In this document: piece by piece, positions 55,514-63,984 of the stretch | How positions within the stretch are numbered: position 1 is the stretch's first letter | Layout of the letters: each line of letters starts with the position of its first letter | The notes under the pieces: generated by a model | Seen by the model: only the letters and a program-made list of their open reading frames with translations | Databases searched by the model: none | Told to the model about the DNA's origin: nothing | From: Rhodopseudomonas sp. AAP120 | Lineage (GTDB): Bacteria; Pseudomonadota; Alphaproteobacteria; Rhizobiales; Xanthobacteraceae | Reading direction: 5' to 3' | Assembly (NCBI RefSeq): GCF_001295845.1 | Contig: NZ_LJIC01000074.1 | Span: forward strand, 41,201-105,200 | DNA length: 64,000 nucleotides | Program-made: the position numbers and the translations under genes

Positions 55514-55846
55514 TCAGGCCGCGACCGAGTTGCGCTCGGTCCGCAGCACTTCGAAACCCTCGAACCGAGGATGGCCGAGATACAGGCTCTGCCCGGTGTC
55601 GTTGCCGGCGCGCGCATGCGAGCGGCGGAATTGCTCGGACCTCGTCCAGCCGTCGAACGACTCCTTGTCGATCCACGTCGTGTGGGTCGAATACAGCGTG
55701 TGGTCCTCGGCCTGCGGGCCCTTGAGGAGATGAAATTCGACGAACCCCGGCATTTCGCTGAGATAGGATTCGCGCGACTGCCAGATCGCCTCGAAGGCCG
55801 GCTCGGCGCCGTGCTTCACTTGAAACCGGTTCATCGCAATAAACAT
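55514..55846 (-). CDS. IsdG-type heme-degrading monooxygenase (HmuD/HmuQ-like)
   Basis: A 110-residue ABM-fold protein. The expected heme-oxygenase triad is present: Asn6 (MNRF), Trp67 (FDGWTRS) and His77 (RRSHARAG), matching the Asn-Trp-His set of IsdG at almost the same positions. It would open the porphyrin ring using O2 to release iron. The ATG at 55846 follows a GGGGGA about four bases upstream. It lies between the receptor and hutX genes. The closest rhizobial relatives are HmuQ/HmuD. Confidence 0.85.
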   Translation of the reverse strand: MFIAMNRFQVKHGAEPAFEAIWQSRESYLSEMPGFVEFHLLKGPQAEDHTLYSTHTTWIDKESFDGWTRSEQFRRSHARAGNDTGQSLYLGHPRFEGFEVLRTERNSVAA

Positions 55847-55905
55847 CTCGTCCCCCTGCATGATGGATGGTTGGCCCGCCGCGGAATGTTGCGGCGGGCA
55901 TCGTT

Positions 55906-58230
55906 TTAAGCTCCGCCGAAATGCACCTTGATGCCGCCTTTGTAGACGATGCCCGGCCCGGGGCTGCTGAACAGCACGTCGTTCTGCGTGGTCCCATCGG
56001 TCGACGAGCCCGGAATCGCGTAGGGCCGGTAGTAGCTGTTGAGCAGATTGTCGACCGAGAAGCTCAGCGTCACGTCGGCGGTCGGCCGATAGGCGACGTT
56101 GAGGTTGACCAGATCGTAGGACGTCGCCGGCAGATAGCCGGACGGCAGATTGGTGTTGGCCGCGTAGGACGCCCATTGCGCTGCGATCGTCAGCTGCCGG
56201 TCGAGCAGCCGCAGACCGCCCGAGGTGACGACCTTGCGGGACGGCACCGAGGCGAGGCCGAGGCCGGTGTCCGGATTGGTGCCGCGCAGCACCGAGGCCG
56301 ACACGCCGACGAACCACAGGCCGGCGTCGTAGGCGGTCTCGACCTCGACGCCGTCGATCCGCGCCCGCGGGATGTTCTGATACTGATAGTATTTGCTGTA
56401 GAGCCCGAAGCTGGGGCCGAGATTCGACACCTGCGGGGCCGACGCCACCAGATCGATGTAGTTGTCGACGTCGTTGCGGAACGCGTTGATCTTGCCGCGG
56501 AAGCTGTCGCCGGCCAGGAACACGTCGTTGAACTTGAGATTGAGGCCGGCTTCCTTGTTCTTGCCGACCTCCGGCCGCAGTCCTGCATTGGGCATCAGAC
56601 AGAACAGGCCGGAGGTGCCGCCCGGACAGGTGAACAGCGCCGGTCCGCCGCCGGTCGCATGCGCGCCCGAGATCAGCGTCTCGGTGATCGACGGCGCGCG
56701 GTAGCCTTCCGCATAGCTGACATAGGGCGTGATCCCGGCCAGCGGCGTGACGCCGATGGTGATCTTCGGCGACAGCCGGCTGCCGCTCGCGGTGGTGTCG
56801 GCGGATGTCAGTTCGTAATGATCGAACCGCGCCGCGCCGATCACTTCCAGCCAGCTCGCGTAATTGTTCTTGAGCTGGACGAAGCCGCCCGACACCGTGC
56901 GTTCGCCGCTCGGCGTGGTGACGTTGGAATTGCCGCGCGAATCCCAGGTGGTGACCTTGTCGTTGAAGGCGTCGACGCCGTAGGTCACGGCGGTGCGCCA
57001 GTCACCCACTTCGAACCGCGTGGTGTTGTTGGCGTCGATGCCAATGGTGTCGAGCCGGTAGCCGCGCTGGTCGCCGACGCAGCCGGAGATGTTGTTGCCG
57101 AAATTGCCGGCGCCGCAATAGGCCGAGCCGCTGGTCGAGTTGTGGTAGGTCTTGGTCTGGTCGTTGTCGGTGCGGTTGCCGTACAGGCTGATGTTCCAGT
57201 CGAACAGCATGTCGTCCGGCCGCGAATATCTCCAGCTCAACGTGCCGGTGGAGTTACGCACGTTGGAATCGTACACCGACGAGCCCTGATACAGCGCACG
57301 CTGCGCCGCGGTCAGCACCGGTCCGCGGTTGAACTGGCCGATGTCGTAATTGTAGTTTTGGAACAGGCCGCCGATCTTGATCTCGTGGCCCTCGGCCGGC
57401 CGCACCGTCAGCTTCAACAGGCCGCCGGCGATGTCGTTGCCGGTGTTGCCGATCTCGGTGCCGGCGCCGTCCTTGTAGTTGCCCTGCGTGCGATACAGCG
57501 CGCCGCCGAACACATCCACCGTGGGATCGACGCGGACGCCGCCGAAGATCGAGCCGAGCCCCCGGGCATTGTTGCTGCCGTAGGACCCGGTCATATCGAC
57601 GCCCCAGCGCTCGCCGGCGCGTAGCACGTCCTCGATGTCCTTGGTGCGGAACGACACCACGCCGCCGATCGCGCCCGAGCCGTAGATGTTGGCGCTCGGC
57701 CCGCGCACCACGTCGACGCCGCCGATCAGTTCGGGATCGAGGAAGAACGAGCCCTGCGCGTTGTGGCCTGAGCGCTGATAGTTCTGCCGCGCACCGTCCA
57801 CCACCACGCCGACGCGCCCGAAATCCTGCAGGCCGCGGATGTTGATGGCGGTCGACGGATCGTCGCCGCGATCCTGGAACGACACGCCCGGCGTCGCCAC
57901 GAAGATGTCCTGCAGCCGGTTCGGCTGCAATTGCTGGATCTGGCCGGCCGTGATGGCGCTGGCCGGCGCCAGCGCATCGATGGCGCGCTCCTCGGTCTTG
58001 GTCGCCACCACGGTGATGGCATCGAGCGACTGCGTCGAGACGCCGGCCTGCGCATAGGCGTCGCGCGGCTTGGAAGCCGCGGCCTGCGGCTTCGGCGCCG
58101 ACGCGCGCGCCACCGGCTTCTGTTTCTTGGGATCGGCCGGCGCCGCGGTCTGCGCCGCGACAGGCGTCGCCAGCGCGACCACCGATACAGATAACAACAG
58201 CGCACAGACGCGCGAACCCAGCCCCACCAT
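55906..58230 (-). CDS. TonB-dependent heme/hemoglobin receptor
   Basis: A 774-residue outer-membrane receptor. The signal is residues 1-27 (MVGLGSRVCALLLSVSVVAL then ATPVAAQ). A basic/Pro/Ala linker, then the TonB box-like ITVVA, precede the plug (NIRGLQDFGRVGVVVDGARQ; GPSANIYGSGAIGGVVSF). The barrel carries the heme-receptor element YAEGYRAPSITE (FRAP-like) and PNAGLRPEVG (NPNL-like). The C-terminus ends in a strand, IVYKGGIKVHFGG. It is the first gene of a six-gene run: receptor, IsdG-type enzyme, hutX, exbB, exbD, tonB. An upstream start at 58323 or 58353 lacks a signal peptide. Confidence 0.9.
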   Translation of the reverse strand: MVGLGSRVCALLLSVSVVALATPVAAQTAAPADPKKQKPVARASAPKPQAAASKPRDAYAQAGVSTQSLDAITVVATKTEERAIDALAPASAITAGQIQQLQPNRLQDIFVATPGVSFQDRGDDPSTAINIRGLQDFGRVGVVVDGARQNYQRSGHNAQGSFFLDPELIGGVDVVRGPSANIYGSGAIGGVVSFRTKDIEDVLRAGERWGVDMTGSYGSNNARGLGSIFGGVRVDPTVDVFGGALYRTQGNYKDGAGTEIGNTGNDIAGGLLKLTVRPAEGHEIKIGGLFQNYNYDIGQFNRGPVLTAAQRALYQGSSVYDSNVRNSTGTLSWRYSRPDDMLFDWNISLYGNRTDNDQTKTYHNSTSGSAYCGAGNFGNNISGCVGDQRGYRLDTIGIDANNTTRFEVGDWRTAVTYGVDAFNDKVTTWDSRGNSNVTTPSGERTVSGGFVQLKNNYASWLEVIGAARFDHYELTSADTTASGSRLSPKITIGVTPLAGITPYVSYAEGYRAPSITETLISGAHATGGGPALFTCPGGTSGLFCLMPNAGLRPEVGKNKEAGLNLKFNDVFLAGDSFRGKINAFRNDVDNYIDLVASAPQVSNLGPSFGLYSKYYQYQNIPRARIDGVEVETAYDAGLWFVGVSASVLRGTNPDTGLGLASVPSRKVVTSGGLRLLDRQLTIAAQWASYAANTNLPSGYLPATSYDLVNLNVAYRPTADVTLSFSVDNLLNSYYRPYAIPGSSTDGTTQNDVLFSSPGPGIVYKGGIKVHFGGA

Positions 58231-58370
58231 GACAGCCCCGATCGAGTGATGTTGATTGCGGCTGGCGGGCTCGCCCGAAGGCGGCTGGCTGGCAGAACGT
58301 CGGCGATCGCCAACGGATTGCATTTTCGTAACCAAGCACAACCCCAGGGTCAACGCCGCAGGGTTGCGGA

Positions 58371-58385
58371 TTAAAGTGATTATAA
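58371..58385. promoter_or_regulatory. AT-rich 15-mer box upstream of the heme receptor gene, copy 1
   Basis: TTAAAGTGATTATAA, an imperfect dyad in a GC-rich background, 141 bases upstream of the receptor start. It is identical to a box at 60763-60777. Probably an iron- or heme-responsive operator (Fur-family proteins such as Irr are candidates). Confidence 0.5.
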
Positions 58386-58405
58386 AGTAGCGCGGCGGCC
58401 GCGTA

Positions 58406-59068
58406 CTACGCGTCCGCGAATTCGCGGATATCCGCCGGCTCGGCCGGCAGCGTCGTCCGGTCGACGGCCGACAGGATCAGCCGGATGGTCGCAGGAGTCG
58501 CGACAACGCGCAGCACCAGATCGGCGAGGTCGGCGCGGGTGATGCGGCCGTGCACGCGCGGATCGGCATACAGCGCGCCGCTGCCGGTCGGCTCGCCTTC
58601 GGTGAGGCCGCCGGGGCGGATGATGGTCCAGTCGAGATCGAGCGCGCGCAGATGATCCTCGGCGCGGGTCTTGGCGTCCAGCACCGGCCCGATCGCCGCG
58701 ATGATCCGCTCCGACGCGAATGGCCGGCTATCACCGCAGGCGAGCGACGAGATCTGGATGACGCGGCGCACACCGCAGCGCGCCGCCGCATCCGAGATCG
58801 CGTCGTTGCCGGCTTCGTCGACCAGCCGCCCGTCCGGCAGCGTGCCGCCGACCGACGACACGATGACGTCCGGCGCGGCGAGCTTCACCACCGCGGCGAC
58901 CGCAGCCGGATCGCCGAGATCGACGACCGACGAATCGGCCGCACCGACGAGGTCGAGCAGCCGCCCGGCATCGCGGCCGGCGGCGTGGACGGTCCAGCCG
59001 CGCGCCGCAGCTTGCGCCACGAGGGGCCGGCCGGTGCGGCCGGTCGCGCCGAATATCAGGATCTTCAT
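58406..59068 (-). CDS. Atypical SDR, NAD(P)H-binding oxidoreductase
   Basis: A 220-residue atypical short-chain dehydrogenase. KILIFGATGRTGRPLVAQAA (GATGxTG) is the NAD(P) motif, SSVGGTLPDG follows, and WTIIRPGGLTEGEP is the usual C-terminal element. The size and fold resemble biliverdin-IXbeta/flavin reductases. Placed 35 bases after hutW in a heme locus, it may reduce a porphyrin or bile-pigment product, which is inference only. Confidence 0.75.
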   Translation of the reverse strand: MKILIFGATGRTGRPLVAQAAARGWTVHAAGRDAGRLLDLVGAADSSVVDLGDPAAVAAVVKLAAPDVIVSSVGGTLPDGRLVDEAGNDAISDAAARCGVRRVIQISSLACGDSRPFASERIIAAIGPVLDAKTRAEDHLRALDLDWTIIRPGGLTEGEPTGSGALYADPRVHGRITRADLADLVLRVVATPATIRLILSAVDRTTLPAEPADIREFADA

Positions 59069-59103
59069 GCGTCCGTCCCGCGCTTCGTCATTGCGGAGCG
59101 ATC

Positions 59104-60528
59104 CTACGCGATGCCGCAGCCATGCGCATCGCCGAGCGCGGCGGATTGCAGCCCTGCCAGCAGGCCGCTGGTCAGGTTGCTGATCCAGAACGAGCCCGCA
59201 CAGCTCGGGCGGAAACCGTCGCCGCTGAGATTGCCGAGCCCCGCCGCCGTCCAATTGGCCAGCAGCGGCGCCACCGCGACGCGGAAGCCGGGGCGGATGC
59301 TCTCGACTGCCGCGAGATCGAGCTGGCCGGATTCCAGCCCCGCCGCGATCATCGCATGCGCCGCATGATCGGCCGGCACCAGCGCGACGCCTTCAACCGG
59401 CTGTTGCCCTTGCGCGATCATGTCGCGGCGCTGCGCCAGATCGATGACGTTGCGCCAGCGCACGCCGTGCGCCTGCCCGCCGGCCCCCGCACCGAACGGC
59501 AGGCAGGTGACGCCGCGCTTGATCGCCGAATTGTAGCGGTTGAACTCGCGCGCCGAGCGGACCAGATGCGACTGCGACACCTGCAGCCAGCCGAGCGCCG
59601 TCAGCCGCTCCACCGCGTCCGCATAGATCCGCGCCTGCCCGCCCGCCGTCGGCGGCGCCGGCAGCTTGCCCTTCTCGACCGCCATCGCCATCGGCCCGCC
59701 GGGAAACATGTTGAGGGCGTAGAGCGTGACGCCGTCGAGCCCGATCTCGTCGACGGTCTCGATATCGCGGCTCCAGTCGCTGCGCGTCTGGCCCGGCAAC
59801 CCGTAGATCAGATCGCACACCACCGCGGTGCGGCCGAGCGCCACCAGCTCGGCGAGGAACAGCGCCACCTCCGGCCCGGCGAGTTTGCGGCCGAGCCGCC
59901 GCCGCACCTCGGTGGCAAATGTTTGCACGCCGATCGACAGCCGCGTCACGCCGGCGTCCGCCACCTTGGCGGCCTTGGCAACGTCGAAGCCGAACGAGCG
60001 GCCTTCCAGCGTGATCTCGCAGTCGCTGGTCAGCGGCAGATAGCGATGCAGGCCCTCGACCAGCCGCGCCAGATCGTCGGCCGCCAGCGCCGACGGCGTG
60101 CCGCCGCCGATATACACCGCGTCGATCGGCGCCGACGCCACCAGCGGCGCCCGAGCCTTGGCGGCGAGCTCAGTGAGCAGATCGTCCACATAGGCCGGCC
60201 CCGCTTCGGGCCGCCACACGTTCTGGAAGAAGCCGCAGAACAAACAATGCGTCTGGCAGAACGGCACGTGCAGATACGCCACCGCGGTCTCGTCGCGCGG
60301 CGTCGCGAACACGCGCTGCATCACGGTGTCGACATTCTCCGCATCGATCGGCCGGCTACCGCGCCATGGCGGCGAGAACGAGCGCCGCTCGAACGCCTCG
60401 GTGAGCGGATCGCAGCCGACGCGTACGAAGTAATCGCTGACGCGCACCGCGGCGCTCTGCGCCGGATGCCGTCCGTGCCCGACCTGCGACGATCCGCCGC
60501 CCATCTGGGCTTTCAACATCCGCGTCAT
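59104..60528 (-). CDS. hutW: Radical SAM heme-degradation enzyme (HutW/ChuW-like)
   Basis: A 474-residue radical SAM protein of the HemN-like group. The cluster motif is CQTHCLFCGF, giving CxxxCxxC at Cys91, Cys95 and Cys98. YIGGGTPSALAADDLARLV and RLSIGVQTFATEVRRRLGRK are characteristic. The ChuW/HutW subgroup opens heme without oxygen, forming anaerobilin. The ATG at 60528 has GGGGG about four bases upstream. It is divergent from hmuP across a 313-base region, and co-directional with the SDR and receptor genes downstream. Confidence 0.85.
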   Translation of the reverse strand: MTRMLKAQMGGGSSQVGHGRHPAQSAAVRVSDYFVRVGCDPLTEAFERRSFSPPWRGSRPIDAENVDTVMQRVFATPRDETAVAYLHVPFCQTHCLFCGFFQNVWRPEAGPAYVDDLLTELAAKARAPLVASAPIDAVYIGGGTPSALAADDLARLVEGLHRYLPLTSDCEITLEGRSFGFDVAKAAKVADAGVTRLSIGVQTFATEVRRRLGRKLAGPEVALFLAELVALGRTAVVCDLIYGLPGQTRSDWSRDIETVDEIGLDGVTLYALNMFPGGPMAMAVEKGKLPAPPTAGGQARIYADAVERLTALGWLQVSQSHLVRSAREFNRYNSAIKRGVTCLPFGAGAGGQAHGVRWRNVIDLAQRRDMIAQGQQPVEGVALVPADHAAHAMIAAGLESGQLDLAAVESIRPGFRVAVAPLLANWTAAGLGNLSGDGFRPSCAGSFWISNLTSGLLAGLQSAALGDAHGCGIA

Positions 60529-60841
60529 CGTCCCCCGCTCCGCCTCAGGGCGTGCGGCAGCGATGCGCCGGCGAACGCAGCGCCGCGCAGGTGCTGGCCG
60601 GCACGACCATCCTGATTCCAATCACAACTTCAATGAGGAGCTGGCGGGCGCTGCGGATCGCAGGGAGCTGGCTGGCCGAACTACAAGGCGACCAATCGAG
60701 GGATCACCCATGCGGCGAACTTGAAGCCGCACCCGCGAGGCGTCAAGCGACGCACCACACGTTTAAAGTGATTATAAGACACATTCCCGCGGGATGATCC
60801 TATAACGGCGACTGATAGTTCAACTGATCGGCGGCGGACTC
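60529..60841. other. Divergent control region between hutW and hmuP
   Basis: About 313 bases without a gene. It holds a 15-bp AT-rich box at 60763-60777 and a TATAAC (60801-60806) at a plausible -10 position for hmuP, with no good -35. No further coding sequence was recognised. Confidence 0.5.
60763..60777. promoter_or_regulatory. AT-rich 15-mer box in the hutW-hmuP region, copy 2
   Basis: Exact repeat of TTAAAGTGATTATAA at 58371-58385. It lies just upstream of a TATAAC element at 60801, that is near -36 to -50 of a possible hmuP start. Both copies have the same orientation. Confidence 0.5.
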
Positions 60842-61042
60842 ATGATCGAACGCGCAACGCACGGCACCCCGGCGCCAGCCGGCCCGCACGACCCATCGGC
60901 CCGGCGCGCCATTATGATGATCGACAATCAGGTCGAGAGCCGCGACCTGTTTTCGCTCGGCCGCGAGATCGTGATCGCGCACGGCGACGACAGATACCGG
61001 CTGCGCCTGACGTCGCAGAACAAGCTGATCCTGACCAAATGA
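60842..61042 (+). CDS. hmuP: Hemin uptake protein HmuP/HemP
   Basis: A 66-residue protein. The conserved core VESRDLFSLGREIVIAHGDD followed by RYRLRLTSQNKLILTK fills the C-terminal half and matches the HemP family. In Bradyrhizobium HmuP is needed to activate the heme-uptake genes. It leads the hmuTUV operon, overlapping hmuT by four bases. A shorter form from Met25 or Met26 is possible. Confidence 0.88.
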   Translation: MIERATHGTPAPAGPHDPSARRAIMMIDNQVESRDLFSLGREIVIAHGDDRYRLRLTSQNKLILTK

Positions 61043-61992
61043 CCCGCGCGGCCCAGCTCGGCGCGGCGCTGCTCGCCGCAACGCTCATACTGCCGCTGCC
61101 CGCTCACGGCGGCGGCCCGGTGGTGCGCGACGCACACGGCCGCGACGTGATGATCAGCGACTCTTCCCGCACCGTCGCGGTCGGCGGCGCCATCACCGAA
61201 GTGCTGGTCGCGCTCGGCTTCAGTCACCGCATCGTCGGCGTGGATTCGACCAGCACGTTTCCGCCCGAGGCGGTGAAGGACAAACCGAACGTCGGTTACT
61301 TGCGTCAGCTCTCCGCCGAAGGCGTGATCGGGCTGAACCCGACGCTGATCCTGGCGATGGACAGCGCCGGTCCGAAGCAGACCATGCAGGCGCTCGAAGC
61401 CGCGAAGATCCCGCTGGTGTCGATCCCCGAGACCTTCACCGAGCAGGGCCTGCTCGACAAGATCCGGCTGATCGGCCACGCCATGCAGGCCGACGCCGGC
61501 GCGACCTGCCTCGCCAATGCGGTCGCGCAGGATTTCGATCAGCTCCGATCGCTGCGCGCCAGGATCACCAGGCCGGCGCGGGTGATGTTCGTGATGTCGC
61601 TGGTCAACGGCCAGGCGATGGCGGCCGGCCGCAACACCGCCGCCAACGAGATCATCGAACTCTCCGGCGGCGTCAACGCGATCGACGGCTATGACGGCTA
61701 CAAGACCATCAACGACGAGGCGATCGTCGCCGCCAAACCCGACGCCGTGATCACCATCCGGCGCAGCCGCGATTCCTTCGAGGCCGACGCGTTCTATGCG
61801 CATCCAGCGTTCGCGCTGACACCGGCCGGCGCCAACCGCGCCTTCCTGGCGATGGACGGGCTGTATCTGCTCGGCTTCGGCCCGCGCACGCCCGCCGCGG
61901 CGCGCGACGTCGCCGCCGCGCTGTATCCGCAGCTCGCGGCGCAGGCCGGCGGCTTCAACCCGAAGGCGGCGAGCGCCGACTGCCGCTCATGA
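61039..61992 (+). CDS. hmuT: Heme ABC transporter substrate-binding protein (HmuT)
   Basis: A 317-residue periplasmic protein of the FecB/BtuF-type fold. The signal spans residues 1-24. GGAITEVLVALGFSHRIVGV, GYLRQLSAEGVIGLNPTLIL-type segments and the SGGVNAIDGYDGYKTIN loop are usual for HmuT. It overlaps both neighbours by four bases. It binds heme delivered by the receptor and passes it to HmuU. Confidence 0.9.
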   Translation: MTRAAQLGAALLAATLILPLPAHGGGPVVRDAHGRDVMISDSSRTVAVGGAITEVLVALGFSHRIVGVDSTSTFPPEAVKDKPNVGYLRQLSAEGVIGLNPTLILAMDSAGPKQTMQALEAAKIPLVSIPETFTEQGLLDKIRLIGHAMQADAGATCLANAVAQDFDQLRSLRARITRPARVMFVMSLVNGQAMAAGRNTAANEIIELSGGVNAIDGYDGYKTINDEAIVAAKPDAVITIRRSRDSFEADAFYAHPAFALTPAGANRAFLAMDGLYLLGFGPRTPAAARDVAAALYPQLAAQAGGFNPKAASADCRS

Positions 61993-63071
61993 GCGTGATG
62001 GAGATCGGCCGCAGGTGTGTGGCGCGGTCGTTCCGGCCGCGCACCGGCGCGACGCTCGCGGTGTTACTCATCCTGTTCCTCATCGCCGCCGCGACGGCGC
62101 TGACCGTCGGCGCTGCCGGCATTCCGCTGTCGCGGCTGCCCGCCGCGCTGCTGCTGCACGATGCGCAGGGCAATGCGCCGGCGCTACGCGACCAGATGGT
62201 GCTGTGGTCGATCCGGCTGCCGCGTATCGTCACCGCGGCGATCGTCGGCGCGCTGCTGGCCGCAGCCGGCACGCTGATGCAGGGGCTGTTTCGCAATCCG
62301 CTCGCCGACCCGGCGCTGGTCGGCGTCGCCAGCGGCGGCGCGCTCGCCGCGGCGCTGTCGATCGTGCTGCTCGATCAGCTGCTCGGCAGCCAGCTGCGCT
62401 TCCTGCAGGATCATCTGCTGCCGATCGCCGCGTTCGGCGGATCGCTCGCCACCACCGTCCTGCTGTATCGTATCGCCAGCCGCGCCGGCCGCACCTCGAT
62501 CGCGCTGTTCCTGCTCGCCGGCATCGCGATCGCGGCGATCGCCAATGCGGGGATCGGCGTGCTGGTGTTTCTGGCCGACGACCGCCAGCTACGCGACATC
62601 ACCTTCTGGATGATGGGCTCGCTCAGCGGCGCGAGCTGGGCCAAGGCGTCGTCCTGCGCGCTGGTGCTGGCGATCGCGCTCTTGGTGTTCGTCAAGGTCG
62701 CGCGGCATCTCGACCTGTTGGTGCTCGGCGAGTCCGAGGCGTTTCACACCGGCGTCGATGTCGAGCGGCTGAAGCTGCTGTCGATCGTGCTGGTGTCGTC
62801 GATGACTGGCGTCGCTGTGTCGATCTGCGGCGTGATCGGCTTCGTCGGCATCGTCGTGCCGCATCTGCTGCGGCTGGTGATCGGCCCGTCGCACCGGCTG
62901 CTGCTGCCGGCCTCGGCCTGTCTCGGCGCCGCCATGCTGGTGGCGGCCGACACCGTGGCGCGCACCATCGTGGCGCCGGCCGAAATGCCGATCGGCATCC
63001 TCACCGCCGCGATCGGCGCGCCGTTCTTCCTCGCTCTGCTGCTGCGGCAGCGCAAGCTGGTCGGGCTGTGA
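61989..63071 (+). CDS. hmuU: Heme ABC transporter permease (HmuU)
   Basis: A 360-residue BtuC/FecCD-type permease with about ten spans. RLPRIVTAAIVGALLAAAGT and GLFRNPLADPALVGVASGGA are the family motifs. The cytoplasmic loop GVIGFVGIVVPHLLRLVIGP contacts the ATPase. It overlaps hmuT by four bases. Confidence 0.92.
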   Translation: MSVMEIGRRCVARSFRPRTGATLAVLLILFLIAAATALTVGAAGIPLSRLPAALLLHDAQGNAPALRDQMVLWSIRLPRIVTAAIVGALLAAAGTLMQGLFRNPLADPALVGVASGGALAAALSIVLLDQLLGSQLRFLQDHLLPIAAFGGSLATTVLLYRIASRAGRTSIALFLLAGIAIAAIANAGIGVLVFLADDRQLRDITFWMMGSLSGASWAKASSCALVLAIALLVFVKVARHLDLLVLGESEAFHTGVDVERLKLLSIVLVSSMTGVAVSICGVIGFVGIVVPHLLRLVIGPSHRLLLPASACLGAAMLVAADTVARTIVAPAEMPIGILTAAIGAPFFLALLLRQRKLVGL

Positions 63072-63856
63072 GCGCGCGGCTGCAAGCGATCGGGGCGAGC
63101 TTTGCGACCGGCGGCGCCACGCTGGTGGATCGCATCGATTGCGACATCGCGCAGGGCGAACTGATCGCCATCGTCGGCCCCAACGGCGCCGGCAAATCGA
63201 CGCTGCTGCGGATGCTGTCCGGCGACCTGCGGCCGACCTCCGGCGCGATTCGCCTCGGCGGGCGCGAGCTCTCCTGCTATCCGCCGCGCGAGCTCGCCGA
63301 ACGCCGCGCCGTGCTGGCGCAGCACGTCAGCATCAGCTTCCCGTTCACCGTGGACGAAATCGTCCGGATGGGTGCCGGCGAGCTGGCCGGCCGTGCCGCG
63401 GAGGCGGCGATCGACGCCGCGCTGCAGGAGGTCGGCCTCGCCGACTTCCGCGCCCGCGACATCACCACGCTGTCCGGCGGCGAACAGCAGCGCGCGCATT
63501 TCGCCCGCGTGCTGGTGCAGCTCTGGACCAGCGAAGCCGCGCGCGGCCCCGGCATTCTGCTGCTCGACGAACCGACCTCGAGCCTCGACATCCGCCACCA
63601 GCTCGACCTCGCCCAGACCGCAAGACGCTGCGCCCGCAACGGCGCCACCGTGATCGCCATCCTGCACGATCTCAACCTCGCGGTGCGCTTCGCCGATCGC
63701 ATCCTGATGCTCCACGCCGGCCGCCTCGCCGCCGACGGCTCGCCTTCGACCGTGATGCAGCCCGACCTGATCGCCCGCGTGTTCGACGTCGACCTGAGCA
63801 TCCGCACAGACCCGGCCGGCAGCCCATTCGTGCTGCCGGAATTGGCGACGGTGTAG
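63068..63856 (+). CDS. hmuV: Heme ABC transporter ATPase (HmuV)
   Basis: A 262-residue ATPase. Walker A is GPNGAGKSTLLRML, signature LSGGEQQRAHFARVL, Walker B ILLLDEPTSSLD and H-loop LHDLNLAVRF. GTG at 63068 overlaps the hmuU stop by four bases (GTGA), so translation is coupled. It closes the operon hmuPTUV. Confidence 0.92.
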   Translation: MSARLQAIGASFATGGATLVDRIDCDIAQGELIAIVGPNGAGKSTLLRMLSGDLRPTSGAIRLGGRELSCYPPRELAERRAVLAQHVSISFPFTVDEIVRMGAGELAGRAAEAAIDAALQEVGLADFRARDITTLSGGEQQRAHFARVLVQLWTSEAARGPGILLLDEPTSSLDIRHQLDLAQTARRCARNGATVIAILHDLNLAVRFADRILMLHAGRLAADGSPSTVMQPDLIARVFDVDLSIRTDPAGSPFVLPELATV

Positions 63857-63923
63857 GCTGACGACGTCGAATAGGTGGCTGTAGAACTTAGACATCCAGA
63901 TATCAGGCGACGCGGTGATGGCT

Positions 63924-63959
63924 CCCCTCCCCCTTGCAGGGAGGGGTCGGGGGTGGGGG
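63924..63959. repeat. Inverted repeat with G-run tail after hmuV
   Basis: CCCCTCCC and GGGAGGGG pair around a 7-base loop (63924-63946). The right arm continues into G-runs GGG, GGGG, GGGGG and GGGGG at 63939-63959, a candidate G-quadruplex on the plus strand. It may shape the 3' end of the hmu transcript. No T-tract follows. Confidence 0.5.
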
Positions 63960-63984
63960 TCCCCAGGCACTGAGCCCGCGTCCG

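Noticed and set aside
58371..58385. Minus-strand TATAAT within the shared box as a -10 element
   Set aside because: No -35 hexamer lies 16-19 bases upstream at either copy, so it is better described as a regulatory box.
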